A stretch of 64,000 nt of DNA from Rhodoferax sp. TS-BS-61-7. Lineage in GTDB: Bacteria > Pseudomonadota > Gammaproteobacteria > Burkholderiales > Burkholderiaceae_C. Below the pieces are notes generated by a model. The model had not been told where the DNA came from. It searched no databases and saw only the letters and a program-made list of their open reading frames with translations. This document shows positions 8,244-16,820 of the stretch, piece by piece. Position numbers and translations under genes: made by a program. Where the stretch lies: assembly GCF_002943465.1 (NCBI RefSeq), contig NZ_PTQY01000005.1, positions 248,001-312,000 of the forward strand, written 5' to 3'. Numbering within the stretch: the stretch's first letter is position 1; every line of letters starts with the position of its first letter.

Positions 8244-8992
8244 TAGTTACTGGCCCCCACGCTTGCCACTGCGTGTGCTGCGCTGCCCCCCGAGGGGGCC
8301 CTCGCGTCTTGGGGCGGCCCGGCGACGCTCAAGTCGCTATGGGTCGGCCGGTCCGTGTCAGGCACCACACAGGCCGGGCAGCTTTCCATCTCGTCCAGCT
8401 CGGGCCATGCCGGGTAGCTGGCCAGGCGCTCGGCGAACATGGCCACGTGGCTGTCCACCTCGGCGCTGTCCACGCGGTGTGCGCCGTGCAGCACCATCGG
8501 GGGTAGAAAACGCATGCCGCAGAGGGCGGCGGTCTGCTCATAAGGCGGCAAAAAGGCATCGAAGAAATAGCGGTTGTAGCCCTGGGGGTGGTACGAACCC
8601 TCGGGTCCGCCGGTGGTGGCCACCAGCCACAGGTCTTTGCCCTGCAGGGCGTGGCCGCCGCCATAGGCCCAGCCGTGGGTCAACACCTCGTCCAGCCAGA
8701 GCTTGAGCAGCGCGGGCATGGAGTACCACTGCACCGGGTGCAACAGCACCACGAGTTGTGCCGCTTGGAGCCTGGCCTGCTCCGTCGGGATGGCAATGCT
8801 GTAGTCCGGGTAACGCGCGTACAGGTCACACACGGTGGCTGTGTCGGCGGCGCGGGCGGCCTGCAGCAGGCGCCGGTTGACGCGGGATTCGCGCCAGTTG
8901 GGGTGGGCGGCGACCACGTAAACGGGTTTGGTCGGTGTGGCGGGCGGTGCTTGGTGTTCGGTGTCCATGCCGATAACATAGCGCAGTTCCAC
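8243..8992 (-). CDS. KefF/KefG-like NAD(P)H-dependent flavodoxin-fold oxidoreductase
   Basis: The 249-residue product has the flavodoxin fold of quinone oxidoreductases used as Kef regulators: the VVAAHPNWRESRVNRRLL nucleotide-binding start, HPVQWYSMPALLKLW in the middle and VATTGGPEGSYHPQGYN near the flavin site. Directly upstream of and overlapping the antiporter gene, it very likely activates it. The start is uncertain: a GTG at 8992 or an ATG at 8968, the latter giving a more usual N terminus. The last 30 or so residues are Ala/Ser/Gly-rich and come from a GC-rich dispersed repeat (8247-8345), an extension unlike KefF/KefG. Confidence 0.85.
   Translation of the reverse strand: MELRYVIGMDTEHQAPPATPTKPVYVVAAHPNWRESRVNRRLLQAARAADTATVCDLYARYPDYSIAIPTEQARLQAAQLVVLLHPVQWYSMPALLKLWLDEVLTHGWAYGGGHALQGKDLWLVATTGGPEGSYHPQGYNRYFFDAFLPPYEQTAALCGMRFLPPMVLHGAHRVDSAEVDSHVAMFAERLASYPAWPELDEMESCPACVVPDTDRPTHSDLSVAGPPQDARAPSGGSAAHAVASVGASN
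8247..8345 (+). repeat. GC-rich palindromic dispersed repeat at the oxidoreductase 3' end
   Basis: Contains the perfect hairpin GCCCCC-CGA-GGGGGC (8285-8299), flanked by CTTGGGGCGGCCCGG and a GCGTGGGGGCC-type block (seen on the reverse strand). I recall near-identical blocks at gene ends in many Comamonadaceae genomes, but no second full copy exists in this window, so the family assignment rests on memory. It encodes the C-terminal tail and stop of the overlapping gene. Confidence 0.5.
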
Positions 8993-9009
8993 CCTCCAAG
9001 GAGTCGTGT

Positions 9010-9630
9010 ATGCCCGTGGTTGTTGTCGCCAATCCCAAAGGCGGGGTGGGAAAGTCCACCCTGTCCACCCAGATCGCGGGCTACTTTGCCTCCCAGGGGC
9101 ATGCCGTCATGCTGGGGGATGCCGATCGGCAACAGTCCTCCCGGCTCTGGCTCACGCTGCGGCCCGCCGCGGCGCGGCCCATCAGCAGCTGGGAGGTGGG
9201 CGACGACCAAATCGCCAAACCGCCCAAGGGCACCACCCATGTGGTGCTGGACACCCCGGCCGGCCTGCATGGCAAGCGGCTGAAGGAAGTGCTCAAACTC
9301 GCCGACAAGGTGGTGGTGCCGCTGCAGCCCAGCGTGTTCGACATTTTTGCCACGCGCGCCTTTTTGGACGAGCTGGCCGACAGCGCCCATGCCGCCAAGA
9401 CGCAGATCGGCATCGTGGGCATGCGCGTGGACGAGCGCACCCGCGCAGCCGACCAGTTGCATACCTTTGTCGACAGTCTGGGCCTGCCGGTGCTGGGCTT
9501 TGTGCGCGACACGCAAAACTACATCCAGCTTGCCGCCCGCGGGCTTACGGTGTTTGACGTCACGCCGGGCCGCGTAGAGCGCGACCTGGTGCAGTGGGAA
9601 CCCATCTGCCGCTGGTTGAACGCCAAGTAG
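9010..9630 (+). CDS. ParA/MinD-family ATPase
   Basis: A 206-residue P-loop ATPase with the deviant Walker A motif KGGVGKST at about residues 10-17, a second conserved segment VVLDTPAGLHG and the VVVPLQPSVFDI switch-like strand. It belongs to the short orphan ParA group rather than chromosomal ParA, and there is no ParB gene beside it. Such proteins position cellular cargo or regulate partners at the membrane; the cargo here is unknown. A strong ribosome binding site (AAGGAG, 8998-9003) supports the ATG at 9010. It is divergent from the oxidoreductase gene with only 17 bases between starts. Confidence 0.85.
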   Translation: MPVVVVANPKGGVGKSTLSTQIAGYFASQGHAVMLGDADRQQSSRLWLTLRPAAARPISSWEVGDDQIAKPPKGTTHVVLDTPAGLHGKRLKEVLKLADKVVVPLQPSVFDIFATRAFLDELADSAHAAKTQIGIVGMRVDERTRAADQLHTFVDSLGLPVLGFVRDTQNYIQLAARGLTVFDVTPGRVERDLVQWEPICRWLNAK

Positions 9631-9699
9631 TCAGAACAGAAGGCCTGTTTGTCACCCGGCGGACACGCCGGTGCGCCGCGGCTGGCTACAGTGGACAGC

Positions 9700-10155
9700 A
9701 TGAAAACCTTTGCCACCCTAGCCGAACTTTCCGCCCTGGTGGGCCAACACGTGGCCACCAGCGAGTGGATCACCGTCACCCAGGAACACATCAACCTGTT
9801 CGCCCAAGCCACGGGCGACTACCAGTGGATCCATGTGGACGTGGAGCGCGCCAAGGCTGGCCCGTTTGGTGCACCCATCGCACACGGTTTCCTCACGCTG
9901 TCGCTGATCCCCCGCTTTTTTGAAAGCGCCATCACCGTGACCGAGGCGCGCATGGGGGTGAACTACGGCTTGAACAAGGTGCGCTTTATCGCCCCGGTGC
10001 CGGTGAGCAGCCGCCTGCGTGCCCAGGTGAAACTGCTGGCCAGCGACCCCATCGACAACGGCGGCCGCCAGCAGACTTGGGAAGTGACGATTGAGCGCGA
10101 GGGCTCGCCCAAACCGGTCTGCGTGGCCGAATCGCTGGCGCGCCAGTACCCTTAA
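9700..10155 (+). CDS. MaoC-like (R)-specific enoyl-CoA hydratase
   Basis: A 151-residue single hot-dog-fold protein. The hydratase motif is intact: the catalytic Asp in QATGDYQWIHVD with the paired His, followed by GPFGAPIAHGFLTLSL. Members hydrate trans-2-enoyl-CoA to (R)-3-hydroxyacyl-CoA, often feeding polyhydroxyalkanoate synthesis. The ATG at 9700 gives the standard N terminus; an upstream in-frame extension is unlikely to be translated. Its stop codon shares bases with the stop of the convergent trmL gene. Confidence 0.9.
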   Translation: MKTFATLAELSALVGQHVATSEWITVTQEHINLFAQATGDYQWIHVDVERAKAGPFGAPIAHGFLTLSLIPRFFESAITVTEARMGVNYGLNKVRFIAPVPVSSRLRAQVKLLASDPIDNGGRQQTWEVTIEREGSPKPVCVAESLARQYP

Positions 10156-10625
10156 ACGCTGGGGGTGGCAAACCCCTGCTGCCGCCAGGCCTCAAACACC
10201 GTCACGGCCACCGCGTTCGATAGGTTCAAGCTGCGCTGCCCCGCCATCATGGGCAGCCGCAGGCTGCGCGGGGCGTCAAACGCAGCGCGCACCGTGTCTG
10301 AAATTCCCTTGGTCTCCGAACCAAACACCAGCCAGTCGCCCGGCTGAAATGCCACCGCGTAAGGACTGCGCGTTCCGCGCGTGGTCAGCGTGAACATGCG
10401 ATCCGGGGCGGGCTGCTCGGTGTCCAAAAAGGTTTGCCAGTCCGCATGGCGCTTGAGCGCTGCGTACTCGTGGTAATCCAGCCCCGCACGGCGCATGTGC
10501 TTGTCGTCCATGGAAAACCCCAGCGGCTCCACCAGGTGCAGCGTGCAGCCGGTGTTGGCCGCCAGGCGGATGACATTGCCCGTGTTGGGAGGGATTTCGG
10601 GCTCGACCAGAACGATATGGAACAT
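10152..10625 (-). CDS. trmL: tRNA (cytidine(34)-2'-O)-methyltransferase TrmL
   Basis: A 157-residue SPOUT-fold methyltransferase that 2'-O-methylates the wobble base of tRNA-Leu isoacceptors. All three signature motifs are present: PEIPPNTGNVIRLAAN near the N terminus, WLVFGSETKGIS in the middle and LPMMAGQRSLNLSNAVAV in the C-terminal knot that binds S-adenosylmethionine. Length is the normal 150-160 residues. The ATG at 10623-10625 starts directly with the conserved MFHIVLVEPEIP. It is convergent with the MaoC gene, with stop codons overlapping by three bases, and lies just downstream of comF. Confidence 0.95.
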   Translation of the reverse strand: MFHIVLVEPEIPPNTGNVIRLAANTGCTLHLVEPLGFSMDDKHMRRAGLDYHEYAALKRHADWQTFLDTEQPAPDRMFTLTTRGTRSPYAVAFQPGDWLVFGSETKGISDTVRAAFDAPRSLRLPMMAGQRSLNLSNAVAVTVFEAWRQQGFATPSV

Positions 10626-10657
10626 GGCTGCTATTGTCGCGCGACCGTGGGGGCCAT

Positions 10658-11353
10658 TCATTCGGTTCGCGCAAAAACCAGTACCGTGATGTGCGCGGCT
10701 CCTGCTGTGCGCAAGGCGGTCGTGGCGGCGTGCAGCGAGGCGCCACTGGTCATTACATCGTCTACCAGCACCACGTGCCGGTCCCGCAATGCACCCACGC
10801 GCAGAGGTTCCACGGCAAACGCCCCTTGCACGCTGCGCAGGCGTGCGTGGCGTGGCAAGCTGCTTTGGGGTGGTGTGTCGCGCACCCGCAGCAGCAGTTC
10901 GGTGTGGACCTTGCCGGGTGCCAGGTGGCGCGCCAGTTCCAGTGCCTGGTTGAAACCACGCGTCTGCAGGCGCTGTGCCGACAAGGGCAGGGGCAGCACC
11001 AAGTGCGCGGCCTCCAGGGCCGGCTCCACCCAGGGGGCGCTGCGCATCAGCGTGGCCAGGGTACGGGCCCAGGCCGGGTGCTGCTGGAACTTGAACTCCA
11101 CCACCAGGCCTGACCAGGGGTAAGCGTAAGGCACGGCGGCCAGCGCGGCGTCCCACAGCGGTGGGGTGGTGATACAGGTGCCACAGCGCGGCATGCCAGC
11201 GGGCAGGGGCAGGGCACAGGTCTCGCAGCGGTGCACGGGTTGCGCGAACTGGGCCACGCAGTCCTCACACACGGCATGGGCCGGCCAGGCGTGGCACACG
11301 GCACACCGGCTGGGCAGGCGCTGCGATACCCCCTGGAGCAGCTGGAGGAACAT
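10658..11353 (-). CDS. comF: ComF family phosphoribosyltransferase-fold protein
   Basis: A 231-residue protein with an N-terminal four-cysteine zinc-ribbon region (CAVC, CEDC, CETC, CGTC) and a C-terminal type I PRTase domain carrying VVLVDDVMTSGAS, the phosphoribosyl-binding motif. ComF proteins take part in DNA uptake during natural transformation; ComF is required in Bacillus and Haemophilus. The ATG at 11353 is chosen because the open frame upstream would run into the divergent methyltransferase gene. The C-terminal ARTE end is typical of the family. Confidence 0.88.
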   Translation of the reverse strand: MFLQLLQGVSQRLPSRCAVCHAWPAHAVCEDCVAQFAQPVHRCETCALPLPAGMPRCGTCITTPPLWDAALAAVPYAYPWSGLVVEFKFQQHPAWARTLATLMRSAPWVEPALEAAHLVLPLPLSAQRLQTRGFNQALELARHLAPGKVHTELLLRVRDTPPQSSLPRHARLRSVQGAFAVEPLRVGALRDRHVVLVDDVMTSGASLHAATTALRTAGAAHITVLVFARTE

Positions 11354-11392
11354 GCAGGCAATATACTCGCCAGCGCTTTCCGCACCCACCCC

Positions 11393-12310
11393 ATGAGCAC
11401 CCAGCGCCCCCCCACCATCGACCCCGTTGCCGCCACCCGCTGGGCCACCCTGCCACCGCAGCAGACCGAGTCGCCCTGGTTGCACGAAGAGGTGGCGCGT
11501 CGCATGGAGGAACGCCTGCAGTGGATCGTGCAAAAACCCCGGCAGTGGGTGCACTGGGGCGCCCTGCAGGGTGGTTTGCAGGCCCAAGCCTTGCTCAGCA
11601 AGCGTTACCCGGAATCAGACTGTTTTGTGCTTGAAAGCACCGCAGGTCGTGCGCAAGCAGCTCGCAATTTAATAGCAAAACCCTGGTGGAATCCCCGTGG
11701 CTGGACGGGGCCTGCGGTGACGTTTGAGGCGCCTGCGCAGCCGGTGCAGATGTTGTGGGCGAATATGGCCTTGCATACTGCGGCTGACCCCGAAGCGCTC
11801 ATCGCCGAGTGGCACCGCCTGATCGCGGTCGATGGGTTTGCCATGTTTTCGTGCCTGGGGCCGGACACGCTGCGTGAGTTGCGCGCCGTTTATGCGCGCC
11901 TGGGTTGGCCGGTGGCGGGCCATGAGTTCACCGACATGCATGACTGGGGCGACATGCTGGTCCATGCGGGCTTCGCCGAGCCGGTGATGGACATGGAGCG
12001 CATCACCTTGACCTATTCCACACCCCAAAGTCTGCTGGCCGAATTGCGCTCGCTGGGGCGCAACCTGCACCCCCAGCGGTTTGCGGGCTTGCGCTCACGC
12101 GCCTGGCTGGCACGCCTGCATGCCGCGTTGGCAGAAGGACTCGCCTCGCCCGCAGGTGATGGGCGTTTGCAGCTCACCTTTGAGGTGGTCTATGGGCACG
12201 CCTTCAAGCCCGCACCCCGTCTGAACATCCAGGCCGAGACGACCGTGTCACTGGAGCAAATGCGATCCGTTCTCAAGCACGGCCCTGCGGGCCCCAAGGG
12301 TGGTGCCTAG
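11393..12310 (+). CDS. BioC-like SAM-dependent methyltransferase
   Basis: A 305-residue protein resembling the divergent malonyl-ACP O-methyltransferase (BioC) homologues of Burkholderiales. The DPVAATRW start, a LHEEVARRMEERLQW segment and a C-terminal FEVVYGHAFKP are typical. The canonical glycine-rich SAM motif is poorly recognisable here (HWGALQGGLQAQALL occupies its place), and it is followed by the less conserved AGRAQAARN strand, part of which is encoded by a repeat fragment (11651-11681). Catalytic competence in biotin synthesis is therefore uncertain. It is divergent from comF, with 39 bases between starts. Confidence 0.75.
   Translation: MSTQRPPTIDPVAATRWATLPPQQTESPWLHEEVARRMEERLQWIVQKPRQWVHWGALQGGLQAQALLSKRYPESDCFVLESTAGRAQAARNLIAKPWWNPRGWTGPAVTFEAPAQPVQMLWANMALHTAADPEALIAEWHRLIAVDGFAMFSCLGPDTLRELRAVYARLGWPVAGHEFTDMHDWGDMLVHAGFAEPVMDMERITLTYSTPQSLLAELRSLGRNLHPQRFAGLRSRAWLARLHAALAEGLASPAGDGRLQLTFEVVYGHAFKPAPRLNIQAETTVSLEQMRSVLKHGPAGPKGGA
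11651..11681 (-). repeat. Dispersed repeat family A, half copy in the methyltransferase gene
   Basis: On the reverse strand it reads TTTGCTATTAAATTGCGAGC followed by TGCTTGCGC, the left half of the family consensus. It lies in frame within the coding sequence. Confidence 0.5.
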
Positions 12311-12416
12311 GCGATTACCCGAGGCTGGTGGTTTGCCTTTTTGAGGCGGATCAACAGGTTGTCTGCACTACAATGCTAGGAATAAGAGGTAACGGCATTT
12401 CCCCCTGCAGTCTCGT

Positions 12417-12443
12417 CCCGGTTCGGTAACGACCGGGCCTTTT
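12417..12443 (+). terminator. Possible terminator or attenuator hairpin upstream of the cox region
   Basis: Stem CCCGGT/ACCGGG with a nine-base loop, then CC and four T residues. It lies between the methyltransferase stop and the DUF2244 start. It may end the upstream unit or shape the leader of the oxidase operon. Confidence 0.45.
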
Positions 12444-12455
12444 CGGGCAAGACGC

Positions 12456-12932
12456 ATGACGAATCTGGTTTTTCGCTTTGCGACGGTACAAGGGCGGCAC
12501 GTTCAGTGGTTTTTGCGGCGTAACTGCTCGGTTACGCCACTGCAACTGGTCTGGCTGTATGTGTCACTGTGTGTGGTGTCGCTTGGGATCGGGATGTTTT
12601 TCTGGTTCCAGGGCGCGCCCTTGGTGATTCCCTTTGCATCCCTTGAGCTGGTCGCAGTGGGTTTGGCGTTTCTGGCGTATGCCCGGCATGCCACCGACGG
12701 CGAGCATATCTCCTTGCAGGAGGGGCAGCTGGTGGTGGAATGGGAAAGTGCGGGCAAGCTGGAGCGTGCCGAGTTTCCGAGGGAATGGGTAAGGGTCGAG
12801 CCGCGGGCTGGCAACGGATCTTTGATCGAGTTGTCAGGGCGTGGCAAAACTATCCGGGTAGGTCGGTTTATCAGGCCAGAGCTGCGTCCGCTGCTTGCCA
12901 AAGAAATCCGACTCGCGCTGCGCGCAGCCTGA
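12456..12932 (+). CDS. DUF2244 membrane protein, first gene of the oxidase region
   Basis: A 158-residue protein with an N-terminal cytoplasmic segment (RRNCSVTPLQLVWLY), two closely spaced membrane helices (about residues 33-75) and a C-terminal soluble part with EFPREWVRVEP and KTIRVGRFI, the DUF2244 pattern. In betaproteobacteria this family is regularly found directly upstream of coxB, suggesting a role in oxidase assembly or stability; the biochemical function is unknown. It is followed within 60 bases by coxB. Confidence 0.88.
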   Translation: MTNLVFRFATVQGRHVQWFLRRNCSVTPLQLVWLYVSLCVVSLGIGMFFWFQGAPLVIPFASLELVAVGLAFLAYARHATDGEHISLQEGQLVVEWESAGKLERAEFPREWVRVEPRAGNGSLIELSGRGKTIRVGRFIRPELRPLLAKEIRLALRAA

Positions 12933-12990
12933 CGGGCCGCGTGCAGCTGCAGCGCATTTGGTAATTTTGGGGCTTAGAAAAGTGAATACG

Positions 12991-14175
12991 ATGAAGAGCA
13001 TATTGAACAAACTGGCTACCCCCTTGCTGGCGGTGGGCGCGTGGGTTGGCACAGCGGCACTGAGCTTGGCACATGCTGTCAATGATTTGCCGGGCGGGCC
13101 CGCAGTCAACCAATTGAATCTGCCGCCTGCGGTGACCAACATTGCCCGCGAACAGCAATGGCTGCACTGGTTCATGCTCATCATGTGCTCGGTCATTTTT
13201 GTCGCCGTGTTTGCCGTGATGTTTTATTCCATCTGGAAACACCGCAAGTCCCAGGGTTACAAGGCGGCGACTTTCCATGAGTCGGTCACCGTGGAAATCA
13301 TCTGGACCATTGTTCCTTTTGTTATCGTGATCCTGATGGCCCTGCCTGCCACCAAGGTGGTGGTTGCCATGAAAGACACCACCAACGCCGATCTGACCAT
13401 CAAGGCCACCGGCATGCAGTGGAAATGGGGCTACGACTACCTCAAGGGCGAAGGTGAAGGCATCGGTTTTGTGTCTACCCTGGATAGCGACCAGCGCGCC
13501 ATGTCTGATGCGGGCGGCCCCAAGAAGGGTGAGTCGATCGACAACTACCTGCTCAAAGTGGACAACCCGCTGGTCGTGCCCGTGGACAAAAAGGTCCGCA
13601 TCATCACCACTGCCAATGACGTGATCCACGCTTTTATGGTGCCAGCCTTTGGTATCAAGCAGGATGCGATCCCCGGCTTTGTGCGCGACACCTGGTTCCG
13701 TGCTGAAAAGGTCGGCGACTACTACGGCCAGTGCGCCGAGCTGTGCGGCAAAGAACATGCCTACATGCCCATCCATGTGAAGGTGCTGTCGGCAGAAGAC
13801 TACTCCGCCTGGGTGTCTGCCGAACAAAAGAAAATGGCTGCCAAGCAAGACGACCCGAGCAAGGTCTGGACCTTGGACGACATCAGCAAGCGTGGCGAGA
13901 AGGTGTACGCACAAAACTGCGCAGCCTGCCACCAGGCCAACGGCAAGGGCGCTGGCGCCATCAAGCCGGTGGATGGCTCTGCCGTGGTGCTGGACGCTGA
14001 CAAGAGCAAGCAGATTTTGGTGCTCCTGAATGGCCAAAACAACGGTGCGATGCCTGCCTGGAAGTCCTTGAGCGACACCGACATCGCCGCCGTCATCACC
14101 TATACCAAAAACAGCTGGTCTAACAAGACGGGCCAGCTGGTGCAGCCAGCTGATGTGTTGGCCTTGCGCAAGTAA
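12991..14175 (+). CDS. coxB: Cytochrome c oxidase subunit II with fused cytochrome c domain
   Basis: A 394-residue subunit II of the aa3-type oxidase. After an N-terminal signal/leader come two membrane helices (about residues 50-72 and 95-118) and a cupredoxin domain with the CuA ligands in QCAELCGKEHAYM and in the FGIKQ region. The C-terminal cytochrome c domain carries CAACH, making this a caa3-like fused subunit that can accept electrons directly. ATG at 12991 is chosen as the start of the hydrophobic leader; a GTG nine bases upstream is an alternative. It heads the core coxB-coxA-ctaG-coxC order. Confidence 0.95.
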   Translation: MKSILNKLATPLLAVGAWVGTAALSLAHAVNDLPGGPAVNQLNLPPAVTNIAREQQWLHWFMLIMCSVIFVAVFAVMFYSIWKHRKSQGYKAATFHESVTVEIIWTIVPFVIVILMALPATKVVVAMKDTTNADLTIKATGMQWKWGYDYLKGEGEGIGFVSTLDSDQRAMSDAGGPKKGESIDNYLLKVDNPLVVPVDKKVRIITTANDVIHAFMVPAFGIKQDAIPGFVRDTWFRAEKVGDYYGQCAELCGKEHAYMPIHVKVLSAEDYSAWVSAEQKKMAAKQDDPSKVWTLDDISKRGEKVYAQNCAACHQANGKGAGAIKPVDGSAVVLDADKSKQILVLLNGQNNGAMPAWKSLSDTDIAAVITYTKNSWSNKTGQLVQPADVLALRK

Positions 14176-14217
14176 TGTGCACCCAACAGAACGCAAAGAA
14201 TTGAGAAGGACATCAGA

Positions 14218-15834
14218 ATGAGCGCCGTACTAGACCACCACGACCACGCCCATGACGACCACCACCACGCCCCCACGGGCTGGCAGCGCTGGGTGTTTGC
14301 GACCAACCACAAAGACATCGGTACCCTGTACCTGTTGTTTAGCTTCACGATGTTGATCATCGGCGGCATCTTGGCCTTGCTGATCCGCGCTGAGCTGTTC
14401 CAGCCCGGCCTGCAACTGGTGAATCCCGAGTTGTTCAACTCGCTGACCACCATGCACGGCCTGATCATGGTGTTCGGCGCCATCATGCCGGGCTTCGTGG
14501 GTTTTGCGAACTGGATGATTCCGCTGCAAATCGGCGCATCCGACATGGCGTTCGCCCGTATGAATAACTTCAGCTTCTGGCTGATGATTCCTGCGGCTGG
14601 CATGCTGGTGGGCTCCTTCTTTATGCCCGGTGGCGCACCCGCTGCCGGCTGGACGCTGTACGCACCGCTGACCCTGCAAATGGGCCCCTCCATGGACGCT
14701 GGTATTTTTGCCATGCACATCCTGGGTGCTTCTTCCATCATGGGTTCGATCAACATCATCGTGACCATTCTCAACATGCGCGCGCCTGGCATGACGCTGA
14801 TGAAGATGCCCATGTTCGCCTGGACTTGGTTGATTACTGCCTATTTGCTGATCGCCGTGATGCCCGTGTTGGCTGGCGCGATCACCATGACGCTGACGGA
14901 CCGCCACTTCGGCACCAGCTTCTTCAACCCCGCTGGCGGCGGTGACCCGGTGATGTACCAACACATCTTCTGGTTCTTCGGCCACCCCGAGGTGTACATC
15001 ATGATTTTGCCGGCCTTCGGCATCGTGAGCCAGATTGTTCCCGCCTTTGCCCGCAAGAAGCTGTTCGGCTACGCCTCCATGGTGTACGCCACCTCTTCCA
15101 TCGCCATCCTGTCCTTCATCGTGTGGGCCCACCACATGTTTACCACCGGCATGCCGGTGACAGGCCAGCTGTTCTTCATGTACGCCACCATGCTGATCGC
15201 GGTGCCGACTGCTGTGAAGATCTTCAACTGGATCGCCACCATGTGGCAGGGTTCCATGACGTTTGAAACCCCCATGCTGTTTGCGGTGGGCTTCATCTTC
15301 GTATTCACCATGGGTGGTTTCACCGGCCTGATTCTGGCCATGGCGCCCATCGACATCCAGTTGCAAGACACCTATTACGTGGTGGCCCACTTCCACTATG
15401 TGCTGGTGGCAGGTTCCCTGTATGCCATGTTCGCCGGTTTCTACTACTGGGTTCCCAAGTGGACGGGCGTGATGTACAGCGAAACACGCGGCAAGATCCA
15501 CTTCTGGTGGTCGCTGATTGCGTTCAACATCACCTTCTTCCCCATGCACTTCCTGGGCTTGGCGGGTATGCCACGTCGGTATGCCGACTACCCCATGCAG
15601 TTTGCTGATTTCAATGCCGTGGCTACCGTGGGCGCATTTGCCTTCGGTCTGGCGCAGGTCTATTTCTTCGTCTGTATCGTGGTGCCCGCCATGATGGGCA
15701 AGGGCGAAAAAGCGCCCCAGAAGCCTTGGGAAGCCGCTGAAGGCCTGGAGTGGGAAGTGCCATCGCCTGCACCGTTCCACACGTTCGAGAACCCACCCAA
15801 GCTGGACGCCACAGCGACCAAGGTGATCGGTTAA
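14218..15834 (+). CDS. coxA: Cytochrome c oxidase subunit I
   Basis: The 538-residue catalytic subunit, with twelve membrane helices. It carries the haem a ligand region [11 protein letters not shown], the CuB/haem a3 site [14 protein letters not shown] with its tyrosine crosslink partner, [10 protein letters not shown] with two CuB histidines, and the haem ligand pair in [10 protein letters not shown]. The histidine-rich N terminus ([14 protein letters not shown]) may bind copper during assembly. An AAGGACATC ribosome binding site precedes the ATG. The stop codon overlaps the start of the next small gene (TAATG). Confidence 0.98.
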   Translation: MSAVLDHHDHAHDDHHHAPTGWQRWVFATNHKDIGTLYLLFSFTMLIIGGILALLIRAELFQPGLQLVNPELFNSLTTMHGLIMVFGAIMPGFVGFANWMIPLQIGASDMAFARMNNFSFWLMIPAAGMLVGSFFMPGGAPAAGWTLYAPLTLQMGPSMDAGIFAMHILGASSIMGSINIIVTILNMRAPGMTLMKMPMFAWTWLITAYLLIAVMPVLAGAITMTLTDRHFGTSFFNPAGGGDPVMYQHIFWFFGHPEVYIMILPAFGIVSQIVPAFARKKLFGYASMVYATSSIAILSFIVWAHHMFTTGMPVTGQLFFMYATMLIAVPTAVKIFNWIATMWQGSMTFETPMLFAVGFIFVFTMGGFTGLILAMAPIDIQLQDTYYVVAHFHYVLVAGSLYAMFAGFYYWVPKWTGVMYSETRGKIHFWWSLIAFNITFFPMHFLGLAGMPRRYADYPMQFADFNAVATVGAFAFGLAQVYFFVCIVVPAMMGKGEKAPQKPWEAAEGLEWEVPSPAPFHTFENPPKLDATATKVIG

Positions 15835-15947
15835 TGGCTACGCCAGAGCAAAAGAAAGCCAATCTACGCCTGGGCCTGATTTTGGCCTCGGTGGCGGTGC
15901 TGTTTTTTGTGGGCTTTATGGCACGCCTGGTTCTGCTGGGTAAATGA
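15834..15947 (+). CDS. Cytochrome oxidase small assembly protein, 37 aa
   Basis: A 37-residue protein with a short polar N terminus ([12 protein letters not shown]) and one membrane helix, ending LVLLGK. It overlaps coxA by one base (TAATG) and ctaG by four (ATGA), so translation is coupled. Burkholderiales have a single-helix protein at exactly this place, annotated as a small oxidase assembly protein. Function beyond that is not known. Confidence 0.85.
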   Translation: MATPEQKKANLRLGLILASVAVLFFVGFMARLVLLGK

Positions 15948-16546
15948 GCATGGGCCTCAAGCGCGAAAACTCCCGCATGTTGGGCAAGCTGGCGGTGATC
16001 ACCGTTGGCATGTTCGCGTTCGGTTACGCGCTGGTCCCCATTTACAAAACCATTTGTGAAATGACGGGCATCAATGTGCTGGCCTTGGGTGAGCAGATGC
16101 TGACCGGCCAGAAGGCGCAGGCGAGTAACACCCAGGTGGACACCAGCCGCACCATCACCGTGGAGTTTGATGCCAATGCGCGCGGGCCCTGGGAATTCAA
16201 ACCCGCGCAGCGTTCATTACAAGTACATCCCGGTGAACTGACGACGGTGGTCTACGAATTCCAGAATGTGCAAAACCGCCGCATGTCGGCGCAGGCCATT
16301 CCCAGTTATGCGCCCATGCAGGCCTCGGCGCATTTCAACAAGCTGGAGTGTTTTTGTTTCAACCAGTACACGCTGGAACCCGGTGAAAAGAAGTCGTGGC
16401 CTGTGGTGTTTGTGATTGATCCCAAGCTGTCCAAAGATGTCCGTACGATTACCTTGTCGTACACCTTTTTTGAGGTCGGTGGCAAAACGCCCCCCGCCCC
16501 GGTTGCGATCGTAAAACCCTCGGTTGCAGAAAGCGCAGGCTCCTGA
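15944..16546 (+). CDS. ctaG: Cytochrome c oxidase assembly protein CtaG (Cox11), CuB insertion
   Basis: A 200-residue Cox11-type copper chaperone that delivers copper to the CuB site of subunit I. One N-terminal membrane helix (about residues 14-36) anchors a periplasmic immunoglobulin-like domain. The copper-binding cysteines lie in the family motif CFCFNQYTLEPGE, with a further cysteine in KTICEMTG just after the helix. It overlaps the preceding small gene by four bases and the following DUF2970 gene by one base, so it is part of the same translationally coupled set. Confidence 0.95.
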   Translation: MSMGLKRENSRMLGKLAVITVGMFAFGYALVPIYKTICEMTGINVLALGEQMLTGQKAQASNTQVDTSRTITVEFDANARGPWEFKPAQRSLQVHPGELTTVVYEFQNVQNRRMSAQAIPSYAPMQASAHFNKLECFCFNQYTLEPGEKKSWPVVFVIDPKLSKDVRTITLSYTFFEVGGKTPPAPVAIVKPSVAESAGS

Positions 16547-16767
16547 TGGCTGCCGATGGTGTGAATACGGCGGACAAGCCCAAGGCCTCGTTTCTGCGCA
16601 GCGTGAAGCTGGTGGCGTGGTCTTTTTTGGGTATCCGCAGTAGCAAAGGCTACCGCGACGATCTGGCCAAAGTGAACCCCCTGCATGTGGTGCTGGTGGG
16701 CTTGGTCGGTGCAGTGGTGCTGGTAGTCGGTTTGATCAGTTTGGCGAAATGGGTCGTGGCCGCGTAG
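16546..16767 (+). CDS. DUF2970 single-helix protein
   Basis: A 73-residue protein beginning MAADGVNTADKPKASF. The conserved WSFLGIRSSKGYRDD motif precedes a C-terminal membrane helix (about residues 47-68), the DUF2970 pattern. It overlaps ctaG by one base and lies within the oxidase operon, so a role in aa3 assembly or stability is inferred from position only. Confidence 0.88.
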   Translation: MAADGVNTADKPKASFLRSVKLVAWSFLGIRSSKGYRDDLAKVNPLHVVLVGLVGAVVLVVGLISLAKWVVAA

Positions 16768-16820
16768 GCCATCGATTGGCGCATTTCAGAGATTTGGATT
16801 AGAGAAGGAATGGAGCAAAA

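Noticed and set aside
12341-12374. Promoter for the cox region using TTGAGG and TACAAT
   Set aside because: The spacing is 22 bases, too long for a sigma-70 promoter, so I could not call the cox promoter.
14230-15780. Long open frame of over 500 codons antisense to coxA, rich in His and Gln
   Set aside because: It mirrors the codon bias of a conserved GC-rich gene on the other strand; the product is low-complexity and coxA is certain.
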